Assembly (NCBI GenBank): GCA_949361645.1
Contig: OX442419.1
Span: 4,285,382 to 4,349,381, forward strand
Direction: 5' to 3'
Length of the DNA: 64,000 nt
From: Spongilla lacustris
Lineage: Eukaryota; Porifera; Demospongiae; Spongillida; Spongillidae
Shown here: in pieces, positions 1-14,043 of the stretch
How positions within the stretch are numbered: the stretch's first letter is position 1
Layout of the letters: each line of letters begins with the position of its first letter
Program-made: the position numbers and the translations under genes
Notes under the pieces: model-generated
Seen by the model: the letters and a program-made list of their open reading frames with translations, nothing else
What the model was told of the DNA's origin: nothing
The model's database searches: none

Positions 1-913
1 CGCTGAAGTGGTCCTCTTAGTCTTAGAGTAACAAGATCTAGTTAAACCTAGCATGGTGTGTTGTTTGCACCTTTCGGTACTGAAGATACCCCAAAATGAA
101 CTTTTAAGCATACGATTTACGTCCGTTAAAGCTTCAAAGCTCCCTCAACATTGCATGAGTAATGACATCACTTCAGTGAGTTTATTAACCACTAAGCACT
201 ATATATATCCCAGACCTTCGTCCACTGGAATTGGGTGTGTGTGTTTTGTACATTCCCAGTATAGGGTAGTAGCATACAACGCAACACGGATAGATTTCCC
301 GTTCAGCGTAGATTACGGTATAGAGTTTCCAATCCATGCACACACCCAGGCAAGTTAATTTTGTATCAAATACTATAGTAACATTTATCTCGGCAAGTGT
401 ATGCATAATTGTATCAGATCAGTGTATTTGTATCGTAATAGCAAAACATATAAGCTTGCTAAGATCGATGCTTCAAATATATATTTACAATCACCATGGC
501 CATTTATGATACAAATTTGGCCTTGCCTGGTGGTGCAATTTAATATCCTTGGGTGCACGGAGTAAACCTCAAGCAACTGTTTGCGCGGTGCAAACCTCAA
601 TTGTTCAGTGCGCGATCCATGGGGCTACCTATACGGGGCCACCGTACAGGTCCATGCAGTGCGTGACGACCACGCCGAAATGCCGATAGCTATACACCTG
701 CACACAACGAGGCGACTCGCCCACACGGATTGACTGCATGGTCAGATGAATTACTTTGCACGGACATGGTGATGATCGATGAAGAGCATGCAGCTTGATA
801 ATAGGGCCGTGGACGACGAAACCAGCGACTGTGCATGTTGCTGATGCAGACCGCTATGGGGGGAGTGGTGATATATGAATCTGAGATGTTGGGCTTCCAT
901 ACTTTACGTCTGG

Positions 914-1015
914 CAGGCAGTGTTTGGTTCCACGATTGGCATTGGCTGATACAGACTGAGCTTAATTCTTTTGTACGAGCGAATACCGTCGATACTGCGA
1001 TGCATGCCCGTTCGA
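914..1015 (+). repeat. Direct repeat copy A (~100 bp)
   Basis: This block (GTTCCACGATTGGCATTGGC and CAGACTGAGCTTAATTCTTT, ending ACTGCGATGCATGCCCGTTC) recurs at 3210-3300 almost unchanged. Copy A has about 11 extra bases near 977-990. It is perhaps the end of a dispersed element. Confidence 0.7.
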
Positions 1016-1423
1016 TTGTCTAGATCTAAATTGCTTAGACACTGAAACCTTGTGTGATTTAGAATCCCCTCTGGCAGAGCCGGGCTCTGGCCCTAGTCGG
1101 CGCCTCACTACCACCCGGGACACACAGGCAGTGACACAGCCCATGCCAGAGCCCTCAGGGATTCGGTTTTAGAGTCTAATTCGCTAACCTATATCATATC
1201 AAGGGAGAGAATAAGTGAATGCACTATTATGCGCGCATCAAAACATTCCGATGTATATGCAATTACATGTGCACATGCATGCGCAATGTGTTTGCAATTG
1301 CCTGCTAACCTTGTTGACCTATTGTGAGCGATACACAGCATACGAGCACGAGGGTAGCCAAAAGAAGGATTCTCTGAGCCATCCAAATGACTAGATTAGA
1401 AACAGTTAGGGAAGATATGTTAT

Positions 1424-1731
<308 letters not shown>

Positions 1732-1739
1732 AATGATGG

Positions 1740-3209
1740 TGTATAGAATACGTATTTGGTACACAGTGACCACTCATACATAAGATTATGTGTGGAAAAT
1801 CGGAGGCTACGTACTGTAGTGATGTATGGCTCAAAACATACCTTTCAGGTTACTCACGCTTCGTTCAACTTTGTCTTGCACCCCATTTTTTTTTAATACC
1901 AATTAATACACTGATGTATTCACATGCAAGACTGTCACGTTGCACCTTGTGCATGTATAGGCTAATATTCATGTACAACTGCGTGATACAACCTAATTTA
2001 GTAAAGCTATGGGTAATGCATGCAATTTTTGTGTGACGAAATAAGATCAGGTATTTATCACAGAAAAATCTTCCACAATGTAAAAAGATTTACAATTGGC
2101 TCACGCTATTGATAAGGTCAACATCATTATTCAGTTACGAACAAAGCATTGGAATGAGCACACATTCTGATATAAATGTATCTTGATTTGACAACCGACA
2201 AAACAACCCCCCCCCCCCCCCCCCCCCCCCCCCCGCGCGCGCGCGCGGTGGGAAAATGTTCTCCTATTGTTAATGATGCAAGTTATATCCCATGGGACAC
2301 ATCTAAACGTGGTCAAATTGTTTATTGTGTTGTTATTGTGTTGTTATAGTAACGCCCTCGTATCATTCGTGAATATGATACAACCATGCATAAAGAAATT
2401 ATGTCTGCGAGCCATTGCCATATTAGTGCGTGCTGAGTTCATAGATATCATATATAGCACAGCACTGCAGAAGATATTTATGCTTTGCGAAATGTAATTT
2501 TTAGCACTTTGGTAGCCCAGAATGAGACCTCCATACATGGGATGGTGACGTGCGACTTTTGATGTCACAGCGCTGGTATGGAATACCCGCTTAATTCATC
2601 TATTGTTGTGGAAGCGGGCAGGCCATCAGGTGAGGCAGCAGCAAGGGAAGCATCATAGGTAATAGAGTTTACATGCATTGGTAGCAGAGGGGGGCAGTGA
2701 TAGGGGCAGAGGGGGCAGTGATAGAGGCGGAGAGGGAAGAGGGGGCAGATAATTAAAGGAGGCAGTGACAGAGGCAGATAGGGTCCCTAGTATCAGTGCA
2801 GCAGAGTCAAGACAATGGAAAGTGCCTGGATTGAGCATGCAGTACAGGAATGTTACTGTAAAAGACAAAATAGAAAATAGATCACTTCTACGCCATAATT
2901 AAATGCATGAAGTCAGCCTGTCCCAGTCTACTAACTTGTACGGAACAATTGTAGTCTATCAGCTTTCATATACTTCAGTTGCTGCGTTGCAGAGGGCCTA
3001 CCAGCCCTTACATGGTATCTGTGGTCAGTTTTACTCGGATTGCCCGTGATGCTTGGTGTTAATTAATAGAGTTACCAATCCCCTACTCTATAATCTATGG
3101 TTCGGTGCAGGAGCAAGGGAAACATTCAAAAAACGAGCACAGTTGGCGTTTCGGTGCAGGCATAGGAGCTCGCGGGGAGCACAAGCAGTGCAGGTCAAGC
3201 AATATGGCC
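1740..3209. other. No gene seen
   Basis: Apart from the poly(C)/(CG)n tract and a purine-rich patch near 2680-2780, I see only short unsupported frames. Confidence 0.6.
2207..2247. repeat. Poly(C) run followed by (CG)n
   Basis: 28 C residues run directly into an alternating CG block of about 13 bases, a combination prone to G-quadruplex/i-motif and Z-DNA. Confidence 0.9.
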
Positions 3210-3300
3210 AGGGCAGTGTTAGGTTCCACGATTGGCATTGGCTGATACAGACTGAGCTTAATTCTTTTGTACGACGATACTGCGATGCATGCCCGTTCGT
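3210..3300 (+). repeat. Direct repeat copy B (~90 bp)
   Basis: The sequence has the same block as 914-1015 in the same orientation, 2.3 kb away. It is the shorter form. The shared blocks are too well conserved for chance. Confidence 0.7.
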
Positions 3301-3785
3301 TCAAATGGTTACTACATAACTTACTGGTTGGTACGATTGTCCAGATCTATAGATTGGTTTCAAAAGAGGAATCAGGCAGAAGAGGAATTGCATGAGTAGA
3401 CTGGTGTGCAATTGACCCTTTACACAAGGGTTGGCCTGACTAGGCAAGGAGGCAAAAGTTCAAAGTCAGGTGAATTACACGATTCAAGAAAAGGAACTTG
3501 GAGAAGCGAGTAGAGTCCGGCACATAAAACAGAAGCAGAAACTATTAGTAACCAAAATAGTGAAGGACAACAAGGATGTAAGAGAATGAGTATGCTGTAT
3601 AGGGCTATTGGTTTGGATGAGGTCAGGTGGTGCTGGGTACTGAGTACTGCATGGGATCACACCATGACCTTGTGAAGTTGTCACTTTGGCGCTAAACATC
3701 TCCGGTAATAAATATGCTACGGTGACGCATATTAAAAGTACTGCTCTTTTCTAACGATAATAATATTAATCTTTTGAGCATTTAT

Positions 3786-3880
3786 TCCGCAGTGCCTACC
3801 AGGATTGCATTGTATACAGGCTGGACTGATAGACTATCAGTCCAGCCTGTATGCAATGCAATCCTGTTAGGCACTGCGGA
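3786..3880. repeat. 95-bp near-perfect palindrome
   Basis: The arms 3786-3831 and 3835-3880 pair almost completely (outer block TCCGCAGTGCCTA against TAGGCACTGCGGA; inner block CAGGCTGGACTGATA). It could be a tiny hairpin MITE or a cruciform-forming site, about 280 bp before the Fringe start. Confidence 0.8.
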
Positions 3881-4161
3881 TATTAGAGCGGCGATCGAAA
3901 AACCTGTGCGGCAAGTCGGCAACTCAAATTGCACATACATGTAGAACTAACATAATCTTCATTTTTAAAAGCATGTTGTATCTCGTTTACCTCGTAAAAC
4001 CAGAGGTAATAGAGTTTAGCTCTGGTAGTCTGAGACCCGACGTACCGATGTTTGTATGCGTAACGATAATACAACCATCGGTCGGGTCCCCAGACTAGAT
4101 AAAACTGCAAGCGAATCACGTGATAATAATATCCATTTATGCGTGTGCTTATTATACTAAC

Positions 4162-7100
4162 ATGAAGTCAAGGCGTCAACTCGTTTTAGTAGTCGTTCTG
4201 CTCGTGGTTGTCTTCATCTTCATCTATCGTTTGTATATAAATGGTTATGTAACGCTGCAGTTTGTACTCATCGACCAGGTATTCGGTGATTCCTTTCCAG
4301 ACCAGCACAAGCTATTGTCACTCGCCGAGCTGGACAACCTGCCTCAAAACAAGTCGGACATATACATATCTGTGCTGACAACGCACAAGTATCATCACTC
4401 CAGACTGTCCCGTCAATTTGTCACATGGATGCAAACTGTAGACTCTAGGCAGGTTAGCATTGCGCTCCTTTGAGTGCAGGGGCGGTGCTTGGTTATATAG
4501 GCCTATTATTACCATCAAGCTCTAGATAAGATAGCTATCGTCACTCATCGCAGGCGTACATCTATGTGTGCATCCAGGTGCTGCATGCGATGTGTAGGAT
4601 GTAGGGTCTCTTTCGACTTAGATTTGGCCGTTTGAGTTACTGCATGCTATTTCAGTTACATGCACGTATATACATGTACGTCAAGAAATAAACAATAAAA
4701 CAAACGGATAGCAAGTACAATACGTAACTATCTCCCGTGCATCTCTTTGCACTACGTGGAAGATCATAGGTTGGTCATAAAGTTGTCATAGTTACAGCAG
4801 TACTTCATTGGTCTGTAACTGTACATGAGCACACACTGTATAATTATTAGTCTAAGCTATATTTATTACTCAGCAGGTGGCCTCAAGAGGATGGTGGTTA
4901 ATGCAAGTGGGGGGGGGGGTGGGGGAGGTTATGTATGTCTTGAAGAGAGTGACAATGTCATTGTGCTGCATGTTATGTCCTCAACATCTTTAATAAGTGC
5001 ATGAATGCAGTTTGTTGACAATGGGTATTGTGGATTGGTTTGAATAGCATAGCCACAGTCTGCATGATTTAAATTGGTACCAATTTAGTCACTTTGGCAC
5101 TTTAGCTTCCCTTTCATGACCATTGCAAGCATAGATGTATGTAAGGCTTATCGAAAAAGTATTTGTAAATTATTATTCTTTATCTGTCAGATCCATGTTA
5201 TCACAGATGGCGAGGAAGATATGTGGACTCAAGCTATTTCACAGGCTGGTTCGTTATGTTACACACTCAGATTAGGGTACACGCTGAATTGTAGGACATG
5301 AGACTTGTGCAGCCTCTGTAGAATTGTATACAAACAAGCCTGTTGTGAATACTGACAATGACTCAGACAGGCTGATGTGGTCATTGTACGCAACACATGT
5401 ATGAGCACACAATGTGGTGTAAAACTTCAAATCAACTAGGTGGAGGTTGTGGCTTTGGCCGGCCTCTGTAATACTGTATAAAGGGTAAGGTGTTATTTAG
5501 TGTACCGTAATGGTGAAATATATAACAGACCTCGTGCCAAAAATCAACACTATATATGACCATGCACTGTCACATGTCTTTGAGCAATAATTCTCTCACT
5601 GGCTACATAGTTTGTATATCATCATTCACCTTCCACCATATAGGGAGCACAGTGATATTGAGCAATTGTCCTAGAGATAAAAAGAAATCTGTGTAAGTTT
5701 GAATGTGGTCACTAAACATGTGCATATATACAGTATACATGTATATGTGTATACCATAGCAACATTTCTAGGGTAATTAAAATCTAAGTGGTATAAATAA
5801 CTTATATGATCATGAAGCTTAACATACATGTAGAAAGGATGCTTATGGATTCCTGGAACCACTTCAATGTATAGCGCATTAGAGAGTAAATCTTAACCTT
5901 CTATTCCTATAGGCACAAGTGTATTTTAATGCAAGCAGTGGACACGTGCATCTAGATGATGTTAAACTATCTGCTAATAGCATGGTGTGCAATAGTTAGT
6001 ACTTAGTTATTGTACTCTATGCAATTTGGGTCAGAAAAATTCTCAAACTCAGGCTTATGATGTGCTGCAAAGGAGGGGCTCAGTTTCAAGAATGGTACAG
6101 AGCAAGAGAGGCTGGTGAAGTCTACAGGTAAGTAGTGAACAATGGCATGATAAGAACTTTGGCATACCAAGTCATCAGATCCATCGATTCATAAAAGCTT
6201 GAATCATCCCCACCACAAGAGGGCTAGTAAAAGCACATGTAAAATTGAGAATTCCAAACACATGCATTCATGCACTACATCAATATACATGTAACATCAC
6301 ACAGCTGCCATTGATGTTACATGTAGGTTCTAAACAGGTAATTATTATTTAAATGAAACAGTATGTCAGTGGCAGTGATTGAAAGGCAAGAATACAGGGT
6401 AATGTTCAGCACAGTAGGGATCCGCTTATTGGGGCACTTGTTTATATAATCGACATTCAAACGAGTTAGTAGTTCAACCGTTTACACGCATGGAACTTTT
6501 GAATTTAATCAGCCATTCTGTACACGCTAGCTGATTGGATTCACAATATTCGTGTATAAACGGTTGGTGAACCACTAATTTGTTTGAGTGTCGTTAACCG
6601 AGCACCCCAATAAGCGGATCCCTACTGTAGTGGTAATTTTATAATTTTATATGATATGCCCATGCTGGCAGCCAATCACTAGATCTATAGATTTTTGTTT
6701 GATTGTGCTTGTCACATGTGTATGTATTCAAAATAATACCTACATGTATGCTAGTAGGTTCCATATAGGATTTGTGCTGTATCACGATTTTTTTTTTTAA
6801 CCATGATCGGTTATCCTTGCGTTCCTTGAATCGGATAGTTGAGCACTTTTTTGCTATCAAACCAGATGGGAAAGACGATCATTTCGTGTTTTATTGAAGT
6901 CACCAGATAATTTGCTTTAAGAGAACAAAAAAGCCCATACTGTTTCCATTCCAAGACCAATTTTTTTTCTCCTAAGTCATCTTCTTTTCAGGTAAGAACA
7001 ACTTTGGATAGGAAAGTTTTAAAGAATGCCAGTTACATGTACATCAATAGCTTTAGAATTTATCTTCTGGCTGCCCCTTGATGTCAGATATACAGATTTG

Positions 7101-10100
7101 GCATAATCATACTATCATACTATAATTTCTAACATATCTACTATGTTTAAAACGCGTAAAATTCGGGATGTACATAGAGGAGTCGTTACCTATTGATTTG
7201 TTCTGTTCATTAATTTCTGTATCATCAGTTACGGAGATACAGTTGAACAAACTATGTGCACATTTTCCCTCTCAATTCGAGTTTGGCAAATTGCTCAATG
7301 TATGTGGAGGCATGGATTATATCATTATATCATTGGCACGAATCAAGCGAGAAAGGTACACATAGATTGATCAGTAGCAAAGATTGCCAGAGGCTGTACG
7401 GGAGACTGGGCATGGGCTTGATTTAATTGCAATGAAAACAATGAATGGTTAGAAAAATGATGTGTGTGTTACTGATATAGCTTTTGTGTTTTCTTCCCTG
7501 CTGAGTTTACTCTTCGGCTGCAGTCGAAGAATTTATTATGTAGTGCATTAGTAACCAAAATATCAATTCCAGATGTGCAGCAATGCAGGGAAAGTTGCTT
7601 TCTCCTTACATAGATCCTGTAGCTGATTTTCTAATTCTGGCTTCCGCCTTTTGGTCAATTAGTTTCGTGTGTCCCTTTGCTAGCCGCAACTCAACTTTCT
7701 CGTCACATGTATTAGTATCATGCATCTAATGAAACAAAACAAATCAAATGAGCTCAAATCTTTTTCCTTTTCATCACCAGCATCATCATGTATACTCCTC
7801 TTGCACTTGATCCTGTGCCAACTGAAGGCCTTTGCGTCTGTTATGACAACGCATCTTTCAAATGACCTAAACCTCACTATTGGTGGGGTATGCTGCCAAC
7901 ACCCTAGCGTAGTCTACCAACACTTTAGCATAGTCTACCAACACCCTAGCATCGTCTGCCAACACCCTAGCATAGTCTGCCAACACCCATAAATCTCAGC
8001 TGCGCACCCTTGTGTGCTGCTACCTGTAAAACACTCCTAGGGCTGCTACACCCAGGCAGCTACTACTTCGGCAGGCAGTGAAGGGAATGATTGCTGATAT
8101 AGCGAAGAAGGTAGTGAAGACTGCATGATAGGAGACATCTGTGTGATTGTGGTTGTGACGTAGGTGACTGCGTTAGGCCTAGTACAGCTCCAGTTTGAAG
8201 AAGATATATGCGTTGACGAAGAGGAAAGCAGAGCTCGAATGGAAACATAGGGAGAGGAGGAAGAAGGGAGGGATCACTGGATGGAGAGCTGGCTTAGACT
8301 GGACATGAGGTGACCTAACTGAAGAGTTCAGACACCTCCCTCGTCTTCCTGGATAGCAGTCAGAACATCCTTCCTAGCACACGAACACCCTTTGCAGCAA
8401 GCATTGGAACCGTTACGTGCAGCATTCATTAGATAACCAGATGAAATTTCAAGGATTTTCCTACATTGCAATGTGAACAATGATAATTATAGTGTGCCAT
8501 AGCAGAATTACACACCATACATTGAGTTCATTTTACCTGTCAAATTCTGTCAGCATGACAGTCCAAAGCATGGATCCACTTGTCTTGAAATTTACTGACT
8601 TGTCATTGCTGGAGTCAGTGGCATCTTACTGTTACAGCATGCACTGTTTTTTTCTCTTGGTCATCATTGATCGTATGTACAGTGTAGCCACTTCATATAC
8701 TACCTGATATTTTATTCAATCCAGGGAATAATTTAACCGGTATCGCATCACATTTTGCGATGCAGTTTTTATAAGGTACAAAACAACTTTGTAACATTGT
8801 CGTAGAAAATTGCAATGCGATCTTTTCCTTGCTCAATGTAAGTGCTACGCGAAGAGAGTGCATTACGGTACAAAAGAAGACATACCAATCAAAAAGGTGT
8901 CTGTACAGAACGCTGCTCGCTCAACGTTGCATCAGCGAGATTGTAGACACTCACGTTACATCGATCGTGACAATTAATGTCAGCATATCTGACGATTAAC
9001 TATTGCATACGCATACGAATGACATGGGAACGCGGAGGGGGGGTCGAATAGGTGACCTTATGTACGTATTGCAAATTACGTAATCGAAATGTACGTTTAC
9101 GCGTACATGCGGTACCTGAGATATCTCTGGTGGTATGTACTGTACATGTGTAGGCCAGAACGTTCGCGTCGTGACGGGTAGATTAAAATAATATTTAAAA
9201 ATTCGATGGCGTGTGCGTGGGATAGTTCTGCTGTAAATTCCTTAAATGTGGTCAAATGATGAATCATCACACATCTCGGCAGGAACAAATTGCTATGCAA
9301 CTGAACCATGTTGCTAATCAACTTCGATTTTGCATAGCAAAAGTAAATTATTCCCTTTAATCTATATGTACCAGCACTGGATTCTTGAGCACCGGATGAG
9401 GATTAAATGCTGATATGAATTACATTGTGATAGCTTGGTAAACGAACAGGGATGTCTCGCAGTAATAGGCTGAATTCTGAACATATTTGATATAGCTTTT
9501 TTTTAAGCAGATCCTTGCAATATACTGTACTTGCTTCTTGTTGGGAACAATGAGGATGCCATTTGCATCAAGCCACATCAAATTCATTAGCTGGATTTCA
9601 TTTCTATTGATAAACTGTCGCATCGTTGTGTTGCGCAAAGTAGGATTTTGAAGAGATTGTTTTACACTGTAATTAAACCAAAGGCTTTACAAAAGCAGAA
9701 TAGTATACGCCGCTACTTCCTCTCTCTTCATATGGAGGGTAGAAATACGTGAAATTCAGGCTTTCTGACACGAGCAATTTCAGTAGCCTCAACCATTTAC
9801 TAAATTGTGGCAGTGATAAATGTGATTAAAATCCGGTCGACCGGATTTAAACAATCAACCCAATTTAAACCAGGTCAACTGGATTTAAATTGGGTCGCGG
9901 AATCAAATGGGGCCGTAACATAACAATACATCATGTACATGTATCTAGCAGTTATTTGTTGCTAAATTTATAATTCGATGAATATGCAGGGACAAATGTA
10001 TTATTAACATTTTTATCTTGCTACAGCTGGTATTGTCATTTTGATGATGACATATATGTGAATACTGCAGCATTAATACACCTCACTCAGCATTATAATC

Positions 10101-11783
10101 ACAATAATGACCACTACCTTGGAAATTGGAAACGGCTGTCAGAATATGGCTATCACAATAAGGATAGAATATCTAACGAGGTGAGATATAGACTCCTATG
10201 AAGTGGAATGCTTGGACACAAGTAAATAATCAAGGAAACACTGTGTATTAAAGTCTTCTATGCCATAGAGTGCTCCAGGACTTTTCAAGTACACAGAAAG
10301 GGTGAGTAGTGAATTCAGTGAATAATGCAAAAGAAATACATGTTCACAATAGTTCTGTAATTTGCACAGTATATAAATGAAGCATTGTCCATTAAATGTG
10401 TGATGTACCTAGGGAAAATCATTCTGCTAAATCAATATATACACAATGTATCTTATCAACTACACTAATCACAATTATGATATGGATAATAATTATATTC
10501 AATCCCTGGGCTGAAAGTTACACCTTATGTTATGTTTTTGCTATCATGTCTATGTTATTATGCATTTGCTTTAATGTACATACATAATCTTGCTCTGTAT
10601 CATTGTCTGTTTTCTTTGTTCAATATTGACCTATGTATCTGTGTGTTTATGCACATGCATGTAGTCGAAAAATTTGCACATATTGATATTATGTACAGGC
10701 ACACATGGAATGAAAAAAAAATCAACAGTTCTACGTGAATAATCATGAAGTTCTTTCACTTAGAAACGGGATGACTATCGCTATGCTAATGGACCTGCAT
10801 ACTGTATCAGTGCTCCACTGATGAAAAAGCTGGAGAAATACCTCAGGTGAGTTTGAAGCATTGTCTGCTTTAGGTTATTAGTCTCATTTACATATGTTGC
10901 ATTGCATGTTGTAATATACCATTCTGAAGATAACTGCAATGCAATTCCTTTGTGTTTCTGTTATTTTTTGTGAATGAGAATTCAAACTTTAATTAACTGT
11001 ACTCAGATAAGTTGAGAAGGGGTTGATTTATGCTATAAAAGGTATGTTGATATATAGAGTGGGGGGATATGGTTAATTTATCTTAGCCAAATGAACTCTT
11101 TCTGTTTTATATATGTACACACTCCTAATCTCAAATAGTGGTCAGAACTTTGTGGATAACTGTAAGAAAGCAGGGGCCGTCATGGATGATGTTCTACCTG
11201 GAGTTATCATTGAAGGCGTGCTTGGGGTTGAAATCACTCATATTCCTGAACTGACTGATCAGACATACTTTACTCCACCTAGTGATTTTGCGTGGTATCG
11301 CCATCAGGTACATAATACATTTGGTATTTGCTTAGTCTCACTTGATTGAATTACAGGTCACTGTTGCATCCTCAAGAGTACACCTTTACAGTACCAAATT
11401 TCATGGAAAGGATAGGTATTGTGTACATGTACATACATCATAAAACCATCGCACCTATCACTCAGTAGGCCCTAGCTACAATGTGTTTGATACCTCCACT
11501 GTAACTACATATACTGATAATACGTGTACATTTAAATCCATTTCTGGTCATGGGTAAAGCTAAGGTGACTAATAATAACTACAATTTAGTGCAATTATGT
11601 AACCAAATGGTATGTTTATTGTTGCCACTATCCCCACTATCGCCCCAAATCACTACATGTATCATTAAATTGGAATATACATGCACATGCATACGTGTAT
11701 TGACCTGATTCATTATGTTTTATTCCAATAGGATGATGATCTATCATTGTCTGCTGTATCCCACTGTGCCCTGGTGCAAGTAG
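4162..11783 (+). CDS. Fringe-like beta-1,3-N-acetylglucosaminyltransferase, nine exons
   Basis: Fringe enzymes work in the Golgi and extend O-fucose on EGF repeats of Notch-type receptors. Exons read as 4162-4452, 5191-5248, 5920-5986, 6053-6127, 10027-10180, 10764-10846, 11139-11307, 11357-11415 and 11732-11783. They sum to 1008 nt, or 335 residues plus stop, which fits the family. The ATG at 4162 is followed by a basic stretch (MKSRR) and a hydrophobic type II anchor. Family marks seen are ITDGEED near residue 100, LMMCCKGG, WYCHFDDDIYVN with the metal-binding DDD at about 170-172, an acceptor-side YCIS block, VIIEGVLGVEITH, and the ending HCLLYPTVPWCK, which is diagnostic of Fringe C-termini. 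The 3.9-kb fourth intron holds a hairpin MITE and a relic of the foldback family seen at 30 kb. The junctions of exons 2-3 and 3-4 are the least certain, because several donors and acceptors are possible there. Confidence 0.88.
6411..6628. mobile_element. 218-bp hairpin MITE in Fringe intron 4
   Basis: The left end ACAGTAGGGATCCGCTTATT and the right end AATAAGCGGATCCCTACTGT are exact inverted repeats, and pairing continues with mismatches for about 95 bases per arm. The CAGTAGGG-type end recalls pogo/Tc1-mariner derivatives. Only a degenerate TA-like flank is visible. Confidence 0.75.
7165..7375. mobile_element. Diverged partial copy of the 30-kb foldback element
   Basis: Blocks such as GATTTGTTCTGTTC, TTACGGAGATACAGTTGAAC and GGCAAATxGCTCAATGTATG match 30330-30460 in the same order. 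The right half is shortened and diverged (GGCACGAATCAAGCGAGAAA against the other copy's GGCGCGAATCGAGCGGGAAA). It lies within Fringe intron 4. Confidence 0.65.
7896..7988. repeat. 21-bp minisatellite
   Basis: There are about 4.4 copies of a CAACACCCTAGCATAGTCTAC-like unit, inside Fringe intron 4. Confidence 0.8.
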
Positions 11784-11970
11784 ATTTGGTACAGAATTAA
11801 AAAATCTTTTTATACACAATGTACTCAGTTTGTATGACATAGATTTCATGCACTTATACATTGAATTAAATCTTATCTCAGTGTACATGTAGTGCCCCTA
11901 TCTCCAAGGATATGCCATCCCACTATGGACATTCTTCCTAGAATTATTGGTCTGCATTAGGATTACTTAC

Positions 11971-11971
<1 letters not shown>

Positions 11972-12007
<36 letters not shown>
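11972..12007. repeat. 36-bp poly(C) run
   Basis: Uninterrupted C tract about 190 bp after the Fringe stop codon. Confidence 0.95.
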
Positions 12008-12126
12008 TTCCTCTCCCCTCCAACACAGACAGGGGACTACTCAGTGCCATATGCACATAAGAACACTTGTATAAACATGTTACATGTAGAGTTTCCACTC
12101 TGCATGCTGTCCACAGCATCACTTGC

Positions 12127-12658
12127 CAAAGGCGGATTTAGGGGTGGGGGGGGGGGGGTAAATAGGGTATATCTCCCCCCCCCCCCCCCCCCGCAAAACC
12201 TATCTCATTAAATGTTCATAACTTCTTACGCTGTATAACGATCGATACACCAGCGCCACGATCTTCCATCGGCGGTAGATGGATTGTAACTGTCCCAGCC
12301 CACAGGATTTAGTTCAATATTCTGATCTATATCTCGATCGGAATAATTAAGTATGGATACCGTATATCGATCGTCGTGCTGTTCAATAATAAAAGTAGGT
12401 CTGGAAAGTCTGGAAGCAAGTACTATTCTATTTGTTTTTAGCATGTTTCTACGCAATTATAATAAATTATATGCTATGTTTTGTGACTTGAAAATTGCAA
12501 AGCGGCTGGGGTCCGCCCCAGACCCGTGGGAGCTTACAACGTTCCCCGAAACCCCCTAGCTGAGAGTAGGCGGGCCCCGCCCCGCCCTATGCCTATCATT
12601 TTACCCCCCCCCCCCCCCCCCCCCCCCCCCTCGCTCCTAAATTCTGGATCCGCCCCTG
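12127..12658. mobile_element. ~532-bp TIR element with poly(C)/poly(G) subterminal runs
   Basis: The right end read inward is CAGGGGCGGATCCAGAATTT and the left end is CAAAGGCGGATTTAGGGG, imperfect inverted repeats of a form common in hAT-like invertebrate elements. A 5-bp CTTGC flanks both ends (12122-12126; 12659-12663). G- or C-runs lie just inside both ends (12146-12160, 12177-12192, 12604-12630). Confidence 0.6.
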
Positions 12659-13679
12659 CTTGCAGTAGTGGATCTGTGGGGTTTAAAACTTTAAACCCCA
12701 CCCCTAGCCATCATGAACAATATTACCAGGCAGCCTGATTAAGCGTAGTACATGATATGTATAGTACTTGCATAGTATTTTTATCAGCAGGCTAGGTATG
12801 TCATACATAGCAGTTATGTTTTTATTATTGTTATATTCGGAGTTGTTCATTTTTTACAAGACATGCAGTGCCAAACAAAACCATGTCCTGCATGAAGGGA
12901 TTGCTGTATCTATTCTTTGCACTAAATAGGAACACTTAATCGTTTTCTCAGGCATACAACAGTGCCACGCAAATAAATTTTGTCTTACAAGATGCCTCAG
13001 GCAGCAATGTTCAGTTTTGCTATGAAATAGAATCATTTTTCTGCCTTGCAAACACTATACTACCAAATAAGCTGATGCATATAATTACAGCTATTAACTA
13101 TGATGTAAAATCAAGGTATCTGATTAAACATGCATGAATACTTGGCTTGAAAGAACAGTGCGTGCGCAATATCTAATTACAAGGATACAACAATAGAAAT
13201 ATAATGATTTGATCTTCGAGGGAATTTAATTCATTTAGAACTTAGTTGTTCGAAGAATGCGGTGTGCTGTGCGCAATAGTCACGGCTCTTTGCTTATACT
13301 TTGTGCTTACAGAATTTACTAGGTGCAAATATAAATATATTATATATGTTTTTTCCGCGCAGACCAAGCCTGGGTAGTTAAAGCACCCTTTGGGCATCAT
13401 CCAAACATCCTCATACTTTGTAACATTATGATTTAATACCTAGTGTAAATATATTCTGTGACAAGATTCATTTCCACAATTATACTACCAATTGAATGCG
13501 TCTGATAAAATTAGATCATGACATGGCTTGAAATTATAGGCAATGATATTTCATTCTACAACCAGTTGGCTTGCTAAATCAAGCTATGAAGTACAACTAC
13601 AATCGAGGGACAACTTCTCTTTTTTGTGACCCTTTCTAACTTTACAAAATACATAGCCATGCAGTTTAATTTTCGACGT

Positions 13680-13736
13680 AGTTTGTCCCCCCATGCAGAA
13701 TGTCCCCCCGGACATTCTGCACTAGGGTAAACTGTC

Positions 13737-13771
<35 letters not shown>

Positions 13772-14043
13772 AGGGTAAAATCACTACTAAAATGTCCCAC
13801 TAGGGCACAATGTCCTACCTATAGGATAACAAAAGAAACAGTGATAAACGTCCAACAAAACCCAGTCCTTATATAGTGTAAAAACCATCCTGCCCGGATT
13901 GTGCGTCCAGCATGGATGGGAATACATGTGGCGGTTCTACCCTGGTTCTGTCGAACAAAAACCCTGTTGAAGCAATTCAATTCATACATCAGCGGATGTA
14001 CGTCAACGTCCGGGGGGACAAATTCTAGGGGGGACATTGTACA
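13680..14043. mobile_element. ~360-bp TIR element with duplicated GTCCCCCC motifs and a 35-bp poly(C) run
   Basis: The left end has TTTGTCCCCCC, then AATGTCCCCCCGGAC. The right end read inward has CAATGTCCCCCC, then ATTTGTCCCCCCGGAC, so each end carries two copies of the same motif. A poly(C) tract fills 13737-13770. No ORF supports a transposase. Confidence 0.5.
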
